Shown here in pieces: positions 7,832 to 15,557 of a stretch of DNA of 64,000 nucleotides (position 1 is the first letter of the stretch; each line of letters opens with the position of its first letter). Origin of the DNA: Cellulomonas fulva (GTDB lineage Bacteria > Actinomycetota > Actinomycetes > Actinomycetales > Cellulomonadaceae); contig NZ_JAHBOH010000001.1 in the NCBI RefSeq assembly GCF_018531375.1, positions 2,232,001 to 2,296,000 on the forward strand. Reading direction: 5' to 3'. Made by a program: the position numbers and the translations under genes. The notes beneath the pieces are model-generated. The model searched no databases. It was not told the origin of the DNA and worked only from the letters and a program-made list of their open reading frames with translations.

Positions 7832-9468
7832 CGCAGGCCCGCGGGCGCCGCGGCGCGCTCCTGCGGCCGGTGCGGCGCTGGCGCGACGACGCCGCGCGCC
7901 GCGTCGGCGAGCGGCGGGCGGGCCGTGACGTCGCGCTGCCCGCACGCGCTGACCGGGTCGGCCCGGCGCCGCGTCGCGAGGTCGTCGCGGTGCTCGCCTC
8001 GGACCGGCTCGCGGAGCTGCTGGCGGACGAGTGGACCCAGCGCCGTGCCGACGCCGGGACGCTCGACGTGCGTGCGGTCGACGTCGTCCTGGTCGAGTGG
8101 ACCGGAGGAGCGGGGACCGCGCACGACCTGACGCCCGAGGCCGCCGCCGCCGCGCTCGCGGCCGCCGCCACGGCGGGCGTGCCGAGCGTGCTGTGGGACA
8201 CGGTGCGGGACCCCGCGGCACCGCTGGGTCCGCAGGGCGCGGGCGCCGTCCGCGTCGACGACGAGGTGCGGTGCGCCGCGTACGTCGCGCGCGGTGACGA
8301 CGCGCGCGTCCTCGGGGCGACGTTCTCCGCGCGCCGCCGAGGCCCCGGTGCCCGCCGCCGCCGCGGCGCGGCGCACCGGCACGAGGGCGCGGTCCGCCCG
8401 CAGGACGCGGTGCTGAGCGCCGCCGCGGCCGCGCTGCACGTGCCCCGGCCGCGTCCCGCCGACGCGCGCACCTGGGACACCACTGTCCTGACGGGCGACG
8501 TGGCGGACGGCCGGGTCACGCCGGGCCTCCTGCGCAGCGTCGCCGCGGGCAGCGTCGTCGTCACGACGAGCGAGCGGGTCGCCGAGCAGGTCCCGGGCGT
8601 CGTCGCGGTGCCCGACGAGGAGCAGGCGCGCTGGACCGTGACCGCGCTCGCGCGGCACGCGGAGCTGCGCGACCGCACCGCGCACCGCGCCCGGCGCGCG
8701 GCGCTCGCGGGCTGGAGCTCGACGGTGCGCGCGGGCCAGGTGCTCGAGGCGGCGGGGCGGGGCGCGACGCCGCCCGCGAGCGTGTCGGCCGTGGTGTCCA
8801 CCATGCGCCCGGACCGGCTGCGCGACGTCCTGGACGCGGTCGCCCGGCAGACGCACCCCGAGGTCGAGCTGGTCCTGGTCACGCACGGCTTCGAGGTCCC
8901 GGCCCCGGAGCTCGCGGCGCTGAGCGCCGAGCGTGGCCTCGAGCACGTGCGTGCGGTGCCCGCGGACTCCGCGCTCACGCTCGGCGCGTGCATGAACCTC
9001 GGCGTCGACGCGGCCGACGGCACGTACGTCGCCAAGATGGACGACGACAACTTCTACGGCCGGCACTACCTCGCGGACCTGGTCGCCGCCTTCGGCGGGA
9101 CGTCGGCGCAGGTCGTCGGCAAGTGGGCCCACCTGACCTACCTCGAGTCGACGGGCACGGTGCTCCTGCGGTTCCCCGCGGTCGAGCAGCGCTACTCCCG
9201 CCTGGTGCAGGGCGGCACGATCCTGGTGGAGCGCGAGGTCGCGCGCGACCTGCGGTTCGAGGACCTGCCCCGGCGCGTGGACACGACCTTCCTCGACAAG
9301 GTGCGCGCGCACGGGGGGCGGGTGTACGCGACGGACCGGTTCGGCTTCGTCTCGGTGCGGTCGGCCCGGACCGCGGGCCACACGTGGCGCGTGAGCGACG
9401 CCGAGCTGCTGGCCAAGCCGTCGCGCGTGCTGTTCTACGGAGAGCCCTGGGAGTACGCCGATGTGTGA
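7828..9468 (+). CDS. Glycosyltransferase family 2 with extra N-terminal domain
   Basis: This 546-residue protein has two parts. Residues 320-546 are a GT2 catalytic domain: SVSAVVSTMRPDRL, then AKMDDDNFYGRHY with the metal-binding aspartates at 405-407, then SRLVQGGTILV. The first 310 residues alternate strand and helix (VVAVLASDRLAELL, DVVLVEWTGG, SVLWDTV) and resemble a degenerate GT-B domain of the CgeB/YkvP type; that match is my inference. GTG at 7828-7830 overlaps the wecB stop, so translation is probably coupled. It is closely related to the protein at 11621-13267, with the DDD motif at almost the same residue. Substrates are unknown. Confidence 0.85.
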   Translation: MTQARGRRGALLRPVRRWRDDAARRVGERRAGRDVALPARADRVGPAPRREVVAVLASDRLAELLADEWTQRRADAGTLDVRAVDVVLVEWTGGAGTAHDLTPEAAAAALAAAATAGVPSVLWDTVRDPAAPLGPQGAGAVRVDDEVRCAAYVARGDDARVLGATFSARRRGPGARRRRGAAHRHEGAVRPQDAVLSAAAAALHVPRPRPADARTWDTTVLTGDVADGRVTPGLLRSVAAGSVVVTTSERVAEQVPGVVAVPDEEQARWTVTALARHAELRDRTAHRARRAALAGWSSTVRAGQVLEAAGRGATPPASVSAVVSTMRPDRLRDVLDAVARQTHPEVELVLVTHGFEVPAPELAALSAERGLEHVRAVPADSALTLGACMNLGVDAADGTYVAKMDDDNFYGRHYLADLVAAFGGTSAQVVGKWAHLTYLESTGTVLLRFPAVEQRYSRLVQGGTILVEREVARDLRFEDLPRRVDTTFLDKVRAHGGRVYATDRFGFVSVRSARTAGHTWRVSDAELLAKPSRVLFYGEPWEYADV

Positions 9469-9506
9469 GCGTGACAGCGTGCCGAGCGCGAGGCCGGAGG
9501 TGACGC

Positions 9507-11618
9507 ATGGCCGGGTCTGACACCGTCCTCGCGCGCGCCGGCGCGCCGGCCGGACAGCGAGGGGCCGCGTTCCGGCCCGACATCGAGGGCCTGCGCGCGA
9601 TCGCGGTCGGCCTCGTGCTGGTCTACCACGCCGGGGTCGACCAGATCCCCGGCGGGTTCGTCGGCGTCGACATCTTCTTCGTCCTGTCCGGGTTCCTGAT
9701 CACGGGCCTGCTGGTGCGCGAGCTCGAGCGCACGGGGCGGGTCTCCCTGCCGCGGTTCTACGCGCGGCGGGCCAAGCGCCTGCTCCCGGCGACCGCGGTC
9801 GTCCTCGTCGTCACCGCGCTCCTGACGTGGTGGTTCATCCCCGTCACGCAGTGGCGCGCGTTCGGCGGCGACATCGTGTCCGCGGCCCTCTACGTGGTGA
9901 ACTGGCGGCTCGCGGACCGCTCGGTGGACTACCTGGCGGAGGGCACCGGCGCCTCGCCCGTGCAGCACTTCTGGTCGCTCGCGGTCGAGGAGCAGTACTA
10001 CATCGTCTGGCCGCTGCTGCTCCTGCTCGTCGGGCTCGTCGTGCGGCGGACGCGCGCGAAGGTGCGGCCGACCATGGCGGTCGCGCTCGCCCTCATCGTG
10101 CTGCCCTCGCTCGCGTGGTCCGTGCACCTGACCTCGACGCAGCCCGCGGTCGCCTTCTTCGTCACGACGACCCGGCTCTGGGAGCTCGGGATCGGCGCTG
10201 CGGTGGCCATCGGGGCGACCCAGTGGTCGCGGCTGCCGGCGCTCGCGTCCGCGGTGCTCGGCTGGGCGGGGCTCGGGGCCATCGTCGCGAGCGCCTTCGT
10301 GCTGTCCGCGACGACGCCGTGGCCCGGATCGGCCGCGCTGCTGCCGACGCTCGGGACGGCGGCCGTCGTCGTCGCGGGCTTCCGCGGCGGCGGTCCGGCC
10401 CGGCTGCTCGCGTGGCGGCCGATGGTCTGGGTGGGCGGCATGTCCTACTCGCTGTACCTCTGGCACTGGCCGCTCGTGGTGGCGGCGACGTTCGCCGCGG
10501 GCGGCGAGCTCGGCGCCAAGCGCGGGCTCCTGGTGACCGCGGCGGCCTTCGTCCCGGCGTGGCTGAGCCTGAAGCTCGTCGAGAACCCGGTGCGGTTCTC
10601 GACGTGGGTGGGCGCACGCGCCCGGCACGCGCTCGTCGTCGGCGTCGCGTGCACGGTGGTCGGCGTGCTCGCCGGCGTGGCCATCCTGCTGGCGGTGCCG
10701 AAGGCGCCGCCGGCGCCGCCGGACCTGCAGCCCGAGGACCCGACCTCGCGCGTGGGTGCCGAGGTGCTGGTGGCCGACGGCCCGCAGGCCGGGGCCCCGC
10801 AGGACACGTCCCGGTTCATCACGCCCGCGCCGGTCGACGCGGTGGACGACGTGCCGGAGGCCTACGACCAGGAGTGCCAGGTCGAGTCCGACGGCGCCGA
10901 GCCGAAGCCGTGCTCGTGGGGCGACCCCGACGGCACGCTCGACGTGGCCGTGGTGGGCGACTCCAAGGCGCTGCAGTGGACGTCGGCGTTCGACGAGGTG
11001 GGACGCACCGAGGGCTGGCGCGTCACGACCTGGACCAAGTCGGCGTGCGCGTTCGCGGACGTCGTGCAGACGCAGGACGGCGCGCCGTACGACACGTGCA
11101 CGCAGTGGAACGACGCGGTCCTCGCGGAGCTCCGCGCGGCGCCGCCGGACGTGCTGGTCACGTCGCAGCGCTCGACGAGCGCGATGCCCCCCGAGGGCGG
11201 CGACTCGTCCTCCGACGCGATGGTCGAGGGGCTGGAGCGGCGCTGGCAGGAGGTCACCGACCTGGGCACGCGCGTCGTCGTGCTGCTCGACAACCCCGCG
11301 CCGCCGGACGACGTCTACGAGTGCGTGGCGGAGAACCTGGAGTCCCTCACCACGTGCGCGTTCGACCGGTCCGAGGGGATCGAGGACAGCGCCGCGCCGG
11401 AGCAGACGGCCGCGGCGCAGGCGATGGGCGACACCGTGGGCGTCGCCGACATGACCCGGTGGGTGTGCCCGACCGACGTCTGCGCCCCGGTGATCGGCGA
11501 CGTGCTGGTCTACCGCCAGGGCTCGCACATCACCGACACGTACGTGCGCTCGACCGCGACGATGCTGCGGGACGAGCTGGTCGCGGCGATCGGCGCCGCC
11601 GGTACCGAGGAGAGCTGA
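9507..11618 (+). CDS. OafA/YrhL-type O-acyltransferase with C-terminal SGNH-like domain
   Basis: The N-terminal 390 residues form a family 3 acyltransferase with about ten membrane helices: FRPDIEGLRAIAV, the catalytic-type histidine 41 in LVYHAGVD, then GVDIFFVLSGFLI. The C-terminal 300 residues are an extracellular SGNH-like domain. In OafA-like proteins the membrane part moves an acyl group outward and the SGNH part places it on sugar hydroxyls. The usual GDSH is here GDSK (serine 486, lysine 487), and the terminal DxxH motif is replaced by QGSH ending at histidine 674. The catalytic aspartate therefore looks missing. The gene stands 38 bases after the GT2 gene and likely acylates the same polymer. 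Confidence 0.9.
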   Translation: MAGSDTVLARAGAPAGQRGAAFRPDIEGLRAIAVGLVLVYHAGVDQIPGGFVGVDIFFVLSGFLITGLLVRELERTGRVSLPRFYARRAKRLLPATAVVLVVTALLTWWFIPVTQWRAFGGDIVSAALYVVNWRLADRSVDYLAEGTGASPVQHFWSLAVEEQYYIVWPLLLLLVGLVVRRTRAKVRPTMAVALALIVLPSLAWSVHLTSTQPAVAFFVTTTRLWELGIGAAVAIGATQWSRLPALASAVLGWAGLGAIVASAFVLSATTPWPGSAALLPTLGTAAVVVAGFRGGGPARLLAWRPMVWVGGMSYSLYLWHWPLVVAATFAAGGELGAKRGLLVTAAAFVPAWLSLKLVENPVRFSTWVGARARHALVVGVACTVVGVLAGVAILLAVPKAPPAPPDLQPEDPTSRVGAEVLVADGPQAGAPQDTSRFITPAPVDAVDDVPEAYDQECQVESDGAEPKPCSWGDPDGTLDVAVVGDSKALQWTSAFDEVGRTEGWRVTTWTKSACAFADVVQTQDGAPYDTCTQWNDAVLAELRAAPPDVLVTSQRSTSAMPPEGGDSSSDAMVEGLERRWQEVTDLGTRVVVLLDNPAPPDDVYECVAENLESLTTCAFDRSEGIEDSAAPEQTAAAQAMGDTVGVADMTRWVCPTDVCAPVIGDVLVYRQGSHITDTYVRSTATMLRDELVAAIGAAGTEES

Positions 11619-11620
11619 TC

Positions 11621-13267
11621 GTGGTCAACGAACGTCTGCGCGGGCTGGCCTCGCGCCTGCGGCCCGCACCCGCCCCGGGCTCGGTGAGCCCCGCCGCCGC
11701 GCCGTCCGCTCGGCCCGACCGGCCCACTGCCGCGGCGGCCGACGCCCCGGCCGACGTCCGCCCCGGCCCGGCCCTGCCCGGGCTGCGGACGTGGGTGGTC
11801 GCGAGCGACCGCACCGCGGCCGGCCTGGCCGCGCAGTGGGACCAGGCGCGCGCGACCGACGCCGCGCCCGCCGGAGAGCCGCCCGCGCTGCTCCTCGTCG
11901 AGGTCGTCGACGGCCGCCCCGCGGGGTGGACGGCCGACGGCGCCGCGCTCGGGGCCCTCGTGGAGCGCGCGCTCGCGGCGGGCGCGCCCCTGGTGGTGTG
12001 GTCGACCTCGGGCGGCCCCGGCGACGTCGCCTGGCTCGAGCGGGCGGCGGCCGTGCTCGTCGCCGACGAGCGCCAGTGCGGCGCGTGGGCGCCGCGCGAG
12101 GTCGCGGTGCTGCCCGTCGCCGGCTCGTGGGTGGCGCGCGACGGCGAGCCGCGCGGCGACCGCGCGCTCGTCGTGGGCGGTGCCGCGGGACGCAAGGACC
12201 TGGCACCGGTGACGGTCGACGCGGCGCAGGCCGCGACGCTGGACGTCGGCGGACTCGCCCGGTACGCCGCGCTCGTCGTCGACGGCCGGGTCCGCGGTGC
12301 GGCCGAGACCGTCCTGGACGCGGCACGGGCGGGCACCACGCCCTACGTCCTCGGCGCGGTCCCGGCCGGGCTGCCGGACGCCGTCGCCCGGCTCGTCGTG
12401 CTGGTCGAGGGCGACGTGCGCGACGCGCGCCACTCGGTGCGCGCGCGGGCCGCCCAGCCCGAGCTGCGGGACCGGGACGCGGTGCTGCTGCGCCGCGCGA
12501 GCGCACGCGAGGGGTTCGACGAGCGGGCCCAGCAGCTCGCCCACGCGGCCGGGCTCGAGGCGTCGCGGCGGGGCCGGAGCGTCTCCGCCGTGGTCCCGAC
12601 GAACCGGCCCGACCAGCTCGACCACGTGCTCGACCAGCTGGCGACGCAGCGCGACGTCGACCTCGAGCTCGTGCTGGTGCTGCACGGCATCACCGGTCAG
12701 GGCGACCGCCTGTCCGGCCGCGCGCGCGAGCTCGGGCTGCGGCTCGAGGTCGTGGAGGCGCCCGTCGAGGCGACGCTGGGCCGGTGCATGAACCTCGGCG
12801 TCGACCGCGCGAGCGGGGACCTGGTCGCGAAGATGGACGACGACAACCACTACGGGCCGCACTACCTCACCGACCTCGCGGACGCGCTGCGGTCCAGCGG
12901 CGCGGGCCTCGCGGGCAAGTGGGCGCACTACGTCTGGCTGCGCTCGACGGGCGCCGTCGTGCTGCGCTACCCGGACCACGAGAACCGCTTCGGCACGCGG
13001 GTCCAGGGCGGCTCGATGCTGTTCGAGGGCGACGTCGTGCGGGAGCTGCGGTTCGGCGACCACCTGCCGCGCGCCGTGGACACCGACATCCTCGACCGCT
13101 CGGCGGCGGCCGGCGTCCCGATCTTCTCGGCGGACCGGTTCGGGTACGTCAGCGTCCGCGGCACGGACCGCATGGGGCACACCTGGACCGTCTCCGACGA
13201 GACGTTCCTCACCGCAGCGGGCAGGCTGGAGTTCTTCGGCGACCCGCGCACGCACGTGGACGTCTGA
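11621..13267 (+). CDS. Glycosyltransferase family 2 with extra N-terminal domain (paralogue)
   Basis: The 548-residue protein has the layout of the enzyme at 7828-9468. An N-terminal 310-residue domain contains LRTWVVASDRTAAGL and VLVADERQCG. A GT2 domain follows, with SVSAVVPTNRPDQL, the metal site AKMDDDNHYG (aspartates 406-408) and TRVQGGSMLF. A proline- and alanine-rich stretch covers residues 15-50. GTG at 11621 has GAGGAGAG about 6 bases upstream and lies 2 bases after the acyltransferase stop. Two paralogous GT2s in one locus often add different or alternating residues of a repeat unit. The N-terminal domain is more eroded here than in the first copy. Confidence 0.85.
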   Translation: MVNERLRGLASRLRPAPAPGSVSPAAAPSARPDRPTAAAADAPADVRPGPALPGLRTWVVASDRTAAGLAAQWDQARATDAAPAGEPPALLLVEVVDGRPAGWTADGAALGALVERALAAGAPLVVWSTSGGPGDVAWLERAAAVLVADERQCGAWAPREVAVLPVAGSWVARDGEPRGDRALVVGGAAGRKDLAPVTVDAAQAATLDVGGLARYAALVVDGRVRGAAETVLDAARAGTTPYVLGAVPAGLPDAVARLVVLVEGDVRDARHSVRARAAQPELRDRDAVLLRRASAREGFDERAQQLAHAAGLEASRRGRSVSAVVPTNRPDQLDHVLDQLATQRDVDLELVLVLHGITGQGDRLSGRARELGLRLEVVEAPVEATLGRCMNLGVDRASGDLVAKMDDDNHYGPHYLTDLADALRSSGAGLAGKWAHYVWLRSTGAVVLRYPDHENRFGTRVQGGSMLFEGDVVRELRFGDHLPRAVDTDILDRSAAAGVPIFSADRFGYVSVRGTDRMGHTWTVSDETFLTAAGRLEFFGDPRTHVDV

Positions 13268-13329
13268 GCGGAGCCCTGCTCCCGCGCAGGCCCACCCGGG
13301 CACCGGCCCGTCGCACCACCCGCCTCACC

Positions 13330-13397
13330 ACGCTCGTCGCACCACCACGCTCGTCGCACCACCACGCTCGTCGCACGACCACGCTCGTCGCACCACC
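13330..13397. repeat. Four tandem 17-base repeats
   Basis: The unit ACGCTCGTCGCACCACC begins at 13330, 13347, 13364 and 13381, and the third copy has one change (GACC). The array is bracketed by CGCCTCACCAC at 13321 and again at 13401. It fills most of the 167-base gap between the second GT2 gene and the next GT4 gene, ending about 20 bases before its ribosome site. There are no spacers, so it is not a CRISPR. Confidence 0.92.
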
Positions 13398-13434
13398 AGT
13401 CGCCTCACCACCCGACGCAGGAGCAGGAACACCC

Positions 13435-15447
13435 GTGGCACTCACCCAGCAGGCCCAGCTGACCGTCCGACGCGTCCTGGCGCGCGTCCCCGCCGGGCTG
13501 GGGCCCACCCGCCTGCAGGACGCGGTCGACCGGGTGCACACGGGCCGGGTGCGCGCGCAGCTGCGCGCCGGGCGCGTCCCGGACGTCAGCGGGCTCGGCC
13601 CGCGGCTGGCGCTGGTGCGCCAGCTCGCCGCCGCGGACCGGCGCGACGAGGCCCTGGCGGCGCTCGACGTGCTGCTCGCCGAGCCGGCGCCCGCGCTCCG
13701 GTCGCAGCGCGAGCGCGTGGCCGAGGTCCTGGCCGAGCTCGGCGACCTCGAGCGCACCCGGGCCTACGCGGGCCGGCAGCGGCCGTCCCGCCGCGCCGAG
13801 CTGGACCGCACCGCCCTCATGCTCGCGGCGGTCGCGGAGTGGCCGCAGGACCCGGCCGAGCAGCAGGCGATGCTCGCCGGCCTGCGCGAGGGGAGCGACG
13901 CCCCGCTGGTGCTGACCCGCGTGCTCGTCGCGGTCGAGCGCCCCGACCTCCTCGGGATCGAGCTGGCCGCGCTCGCCGACCGCTCCGACCTGCAGTGGCC
14001 GAGCGCGCGGACGCTCGCGCACACCGCGTCGGTGCAGATGACGGAGGGCAACCTCGCCGCGGCCGAGGGCCTCGCGCGGCTCGCCGCCCGGGCGGGCGCG
14101 ACGGGCGAGAAGATCGCGCGCGTGCGCGTCGAGGCCGCGGACCGGCTCGCGTACCTGGCCGAGCCGTGGCAGGCACCGGCGCGCGCCACGACGAGCGTCG
14201 AGAGCCGGCCGGACGCGCTGCTCGCGGTGCTGTCGCAGTCGCTGCCGATCCGCTCCGGGGGCTACGCGACCCGCTCGCACGGCATCCTCACGGGCCTCGC
14301 CGCCCAGGGCTGGCACGTCGAGGCCCTCACCCGCCTGGGCTTCCCCTACGACCGCTGGTCCGCGTCGGACGACCGCAGCGTCCCCACCGTCGACGTCGTC
14401 GACGGCATCCCGTACCACCGCGCGCTCGACGCCCGTCGGCGCTACCCGCAGCACCCGCTCGCGGTGTACACGGAGCAGCAGGCCGGTCACGTCACGCAGG
14501 CGATCGAGCGGCATCGGCCCGCGCTCGTGCAGGCGTCGTCGTTCTACTCCGCGGGAGCGGGCGCGGCCGTCGCGGCGCGGCGGGCGGGCCTGCCGTTCGT
14601 CTACGAGATGCGTGGCCTCGGCGACCTCATGGTCACCGCGAACCGCCCGCAGGTGAAGGGGACCCAGGGCTGGCGGTTCCTTGCCGAGATGGAGACCCAG
14701 GTGTGCCTCGCGGCGGACGGCGTGCTCACGCTGACCGGCGCCCTGCGCGACGAGATGATCCGGCGCGGCGTGCCGGCCGAGCGGATCGGTGTGCTGCCCA
14801 ACGGCGTGCACGCCGACCAGTTCGCCCCGCTCGAGCGCGACGAGGAGCTGGCGTCCGAGCTCGGGGTGCAGGGCAAGGTCGTGCTCGGCTACGCGGGCTC
14901 GCTCGTCGAGTACGAGGGGCTCGACCTGCTGCTGGGCGCGCTGACCCGGATGCGGCACCGGGCGGACGTCGCGCTCGTCGTCGTCGGCGACGGCCCCGCG
15001 GAGAATGCGCTGCGGGCGCTCTCCTCGAGCCTCGGGCTCGACGACCAGGTCCGGTTCGTCGGACGCGTCGCGCACACCCAGGTGCCGCGCTACCTGTCCC
15101 TGACGGACATCGCGCCGTTCCCGCGGCTGCCGCTCGACGTCTGCCGCCTGATCTCGCCGATGAAGCCGTTCGAGTCGATGGCGATGGGGCGCGCGGTCGT
15201 GTCCTCGGACGTCGAGGCGCTGGCGGAGATCGTCGACGACGGCCGCACCGGCCGCACGTTCGCCGCGGGCGACGCGGGCGCGCTGGCCGACGTGCTGGAC
15301 GAGCTCGTCGACGACGCCGCGCAGCGGGACCGGCTGGGTGCGGCGGCGCGCGAGTGGGTGCGTCAGGACCGCGACTGGTCGGTGCTCGCCGCCGGGGCGG
15401 ACCGCTTCTACCGTTCGGTGCTGTCCGGCGGACCCGTCGCGGGCTGA
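13435..15447 (+). CDS. Glycosyltransferase family 4 with N-terminal helical domain
   Basis: The 670-residue protein has about 230 residues of helical, repeat-like N-terminus (LAAADRRDEALAALDVLL and similar), then a GT-B fold. Seen there are GGYATRSHGILTGLAAQG, FVYEMRGLGDL, VLPNGVHADQF, YAGSLVEYEGLDLLL and the donor motif MKPFESMAMGRAVVSS. It is a paralogue of the enzyme at 4611-6503 without its low-complexity insert. GTG at 13435 is preceded by AGGAG 11 bases upstream, just after the 17-base repeat array. It likely extends the same polymer. The TPR-like N-terminus may hold the enzymes together, which is inference. Confidence 0.87.
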   Translation: MALTQQAQLTVRRVLARVPAGLGPTRLQDAVDRVHTGRVRAQLRAGRVPDVSGLGPRLALVRQLAAADRRDEALAALDVLLAEPAPALRSQRERVAEVLAELGDLERTRAYAGRQRPSRRAELDRTALMLAAVAEWPQDPAEQQAMLAGLREGSDAPLVLTRVLVAVERPDLLGIELAALADRSDLQWPSARTLAHTASVQMTEGNLAAAEGLARLAARAGATGEKIARVRVEAADRLAYLAEPWQAPARATTSVESRPDALLAVLSQSLPIRSGGYATRSHGILTGLAAQGWHVEALTRLGFPYDRWSASDDRSVPTVDVVDGIPYHRALDARRRYPQHPLAVYTEQQAGHVTQAIERHRPALVQASSFYSAGAGAAVAARRAGLPFVYEMRGLGDLMVTANRPQVKGTQGWRFLAEMETQVCLAADGVLTLTGALRDEMIRRGVPAERIGVLPNGVHADQFAPLERDEELASELGVQGKVVLGYAGSLVEYEGLDLLLGALTRMRHRADVALVVVGDGPAENALRALSSSLGLDDQVRFVGRVAHTQVPRYLSLTDIAPFPRLPLDVCRLISPMKPFESMAMGRAVVSSDVEALAEIVDDGRTGRTFAAGDAGALADVLDELVDDAAQRDRLGAAAREWVRQDRDWSVLAAGADRFYRSVLSGGPVAG

Positions 15448-15557
15448 CCCGCCGCCCGGTGAACGTCACAGCCGTGGGGGACCTCCGGAGGGCCGGAGCC
15501 ACCACGGTGTCCACTATCGTCGGTGCGCCCGCGTGCACGTCCCAGGAGGAAACCACC

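Noticed and set aside
13321..13411. Possible CRISPR array
   Set aside because: The 17-base units are directly adjacent without spacers and no cas gene is present.
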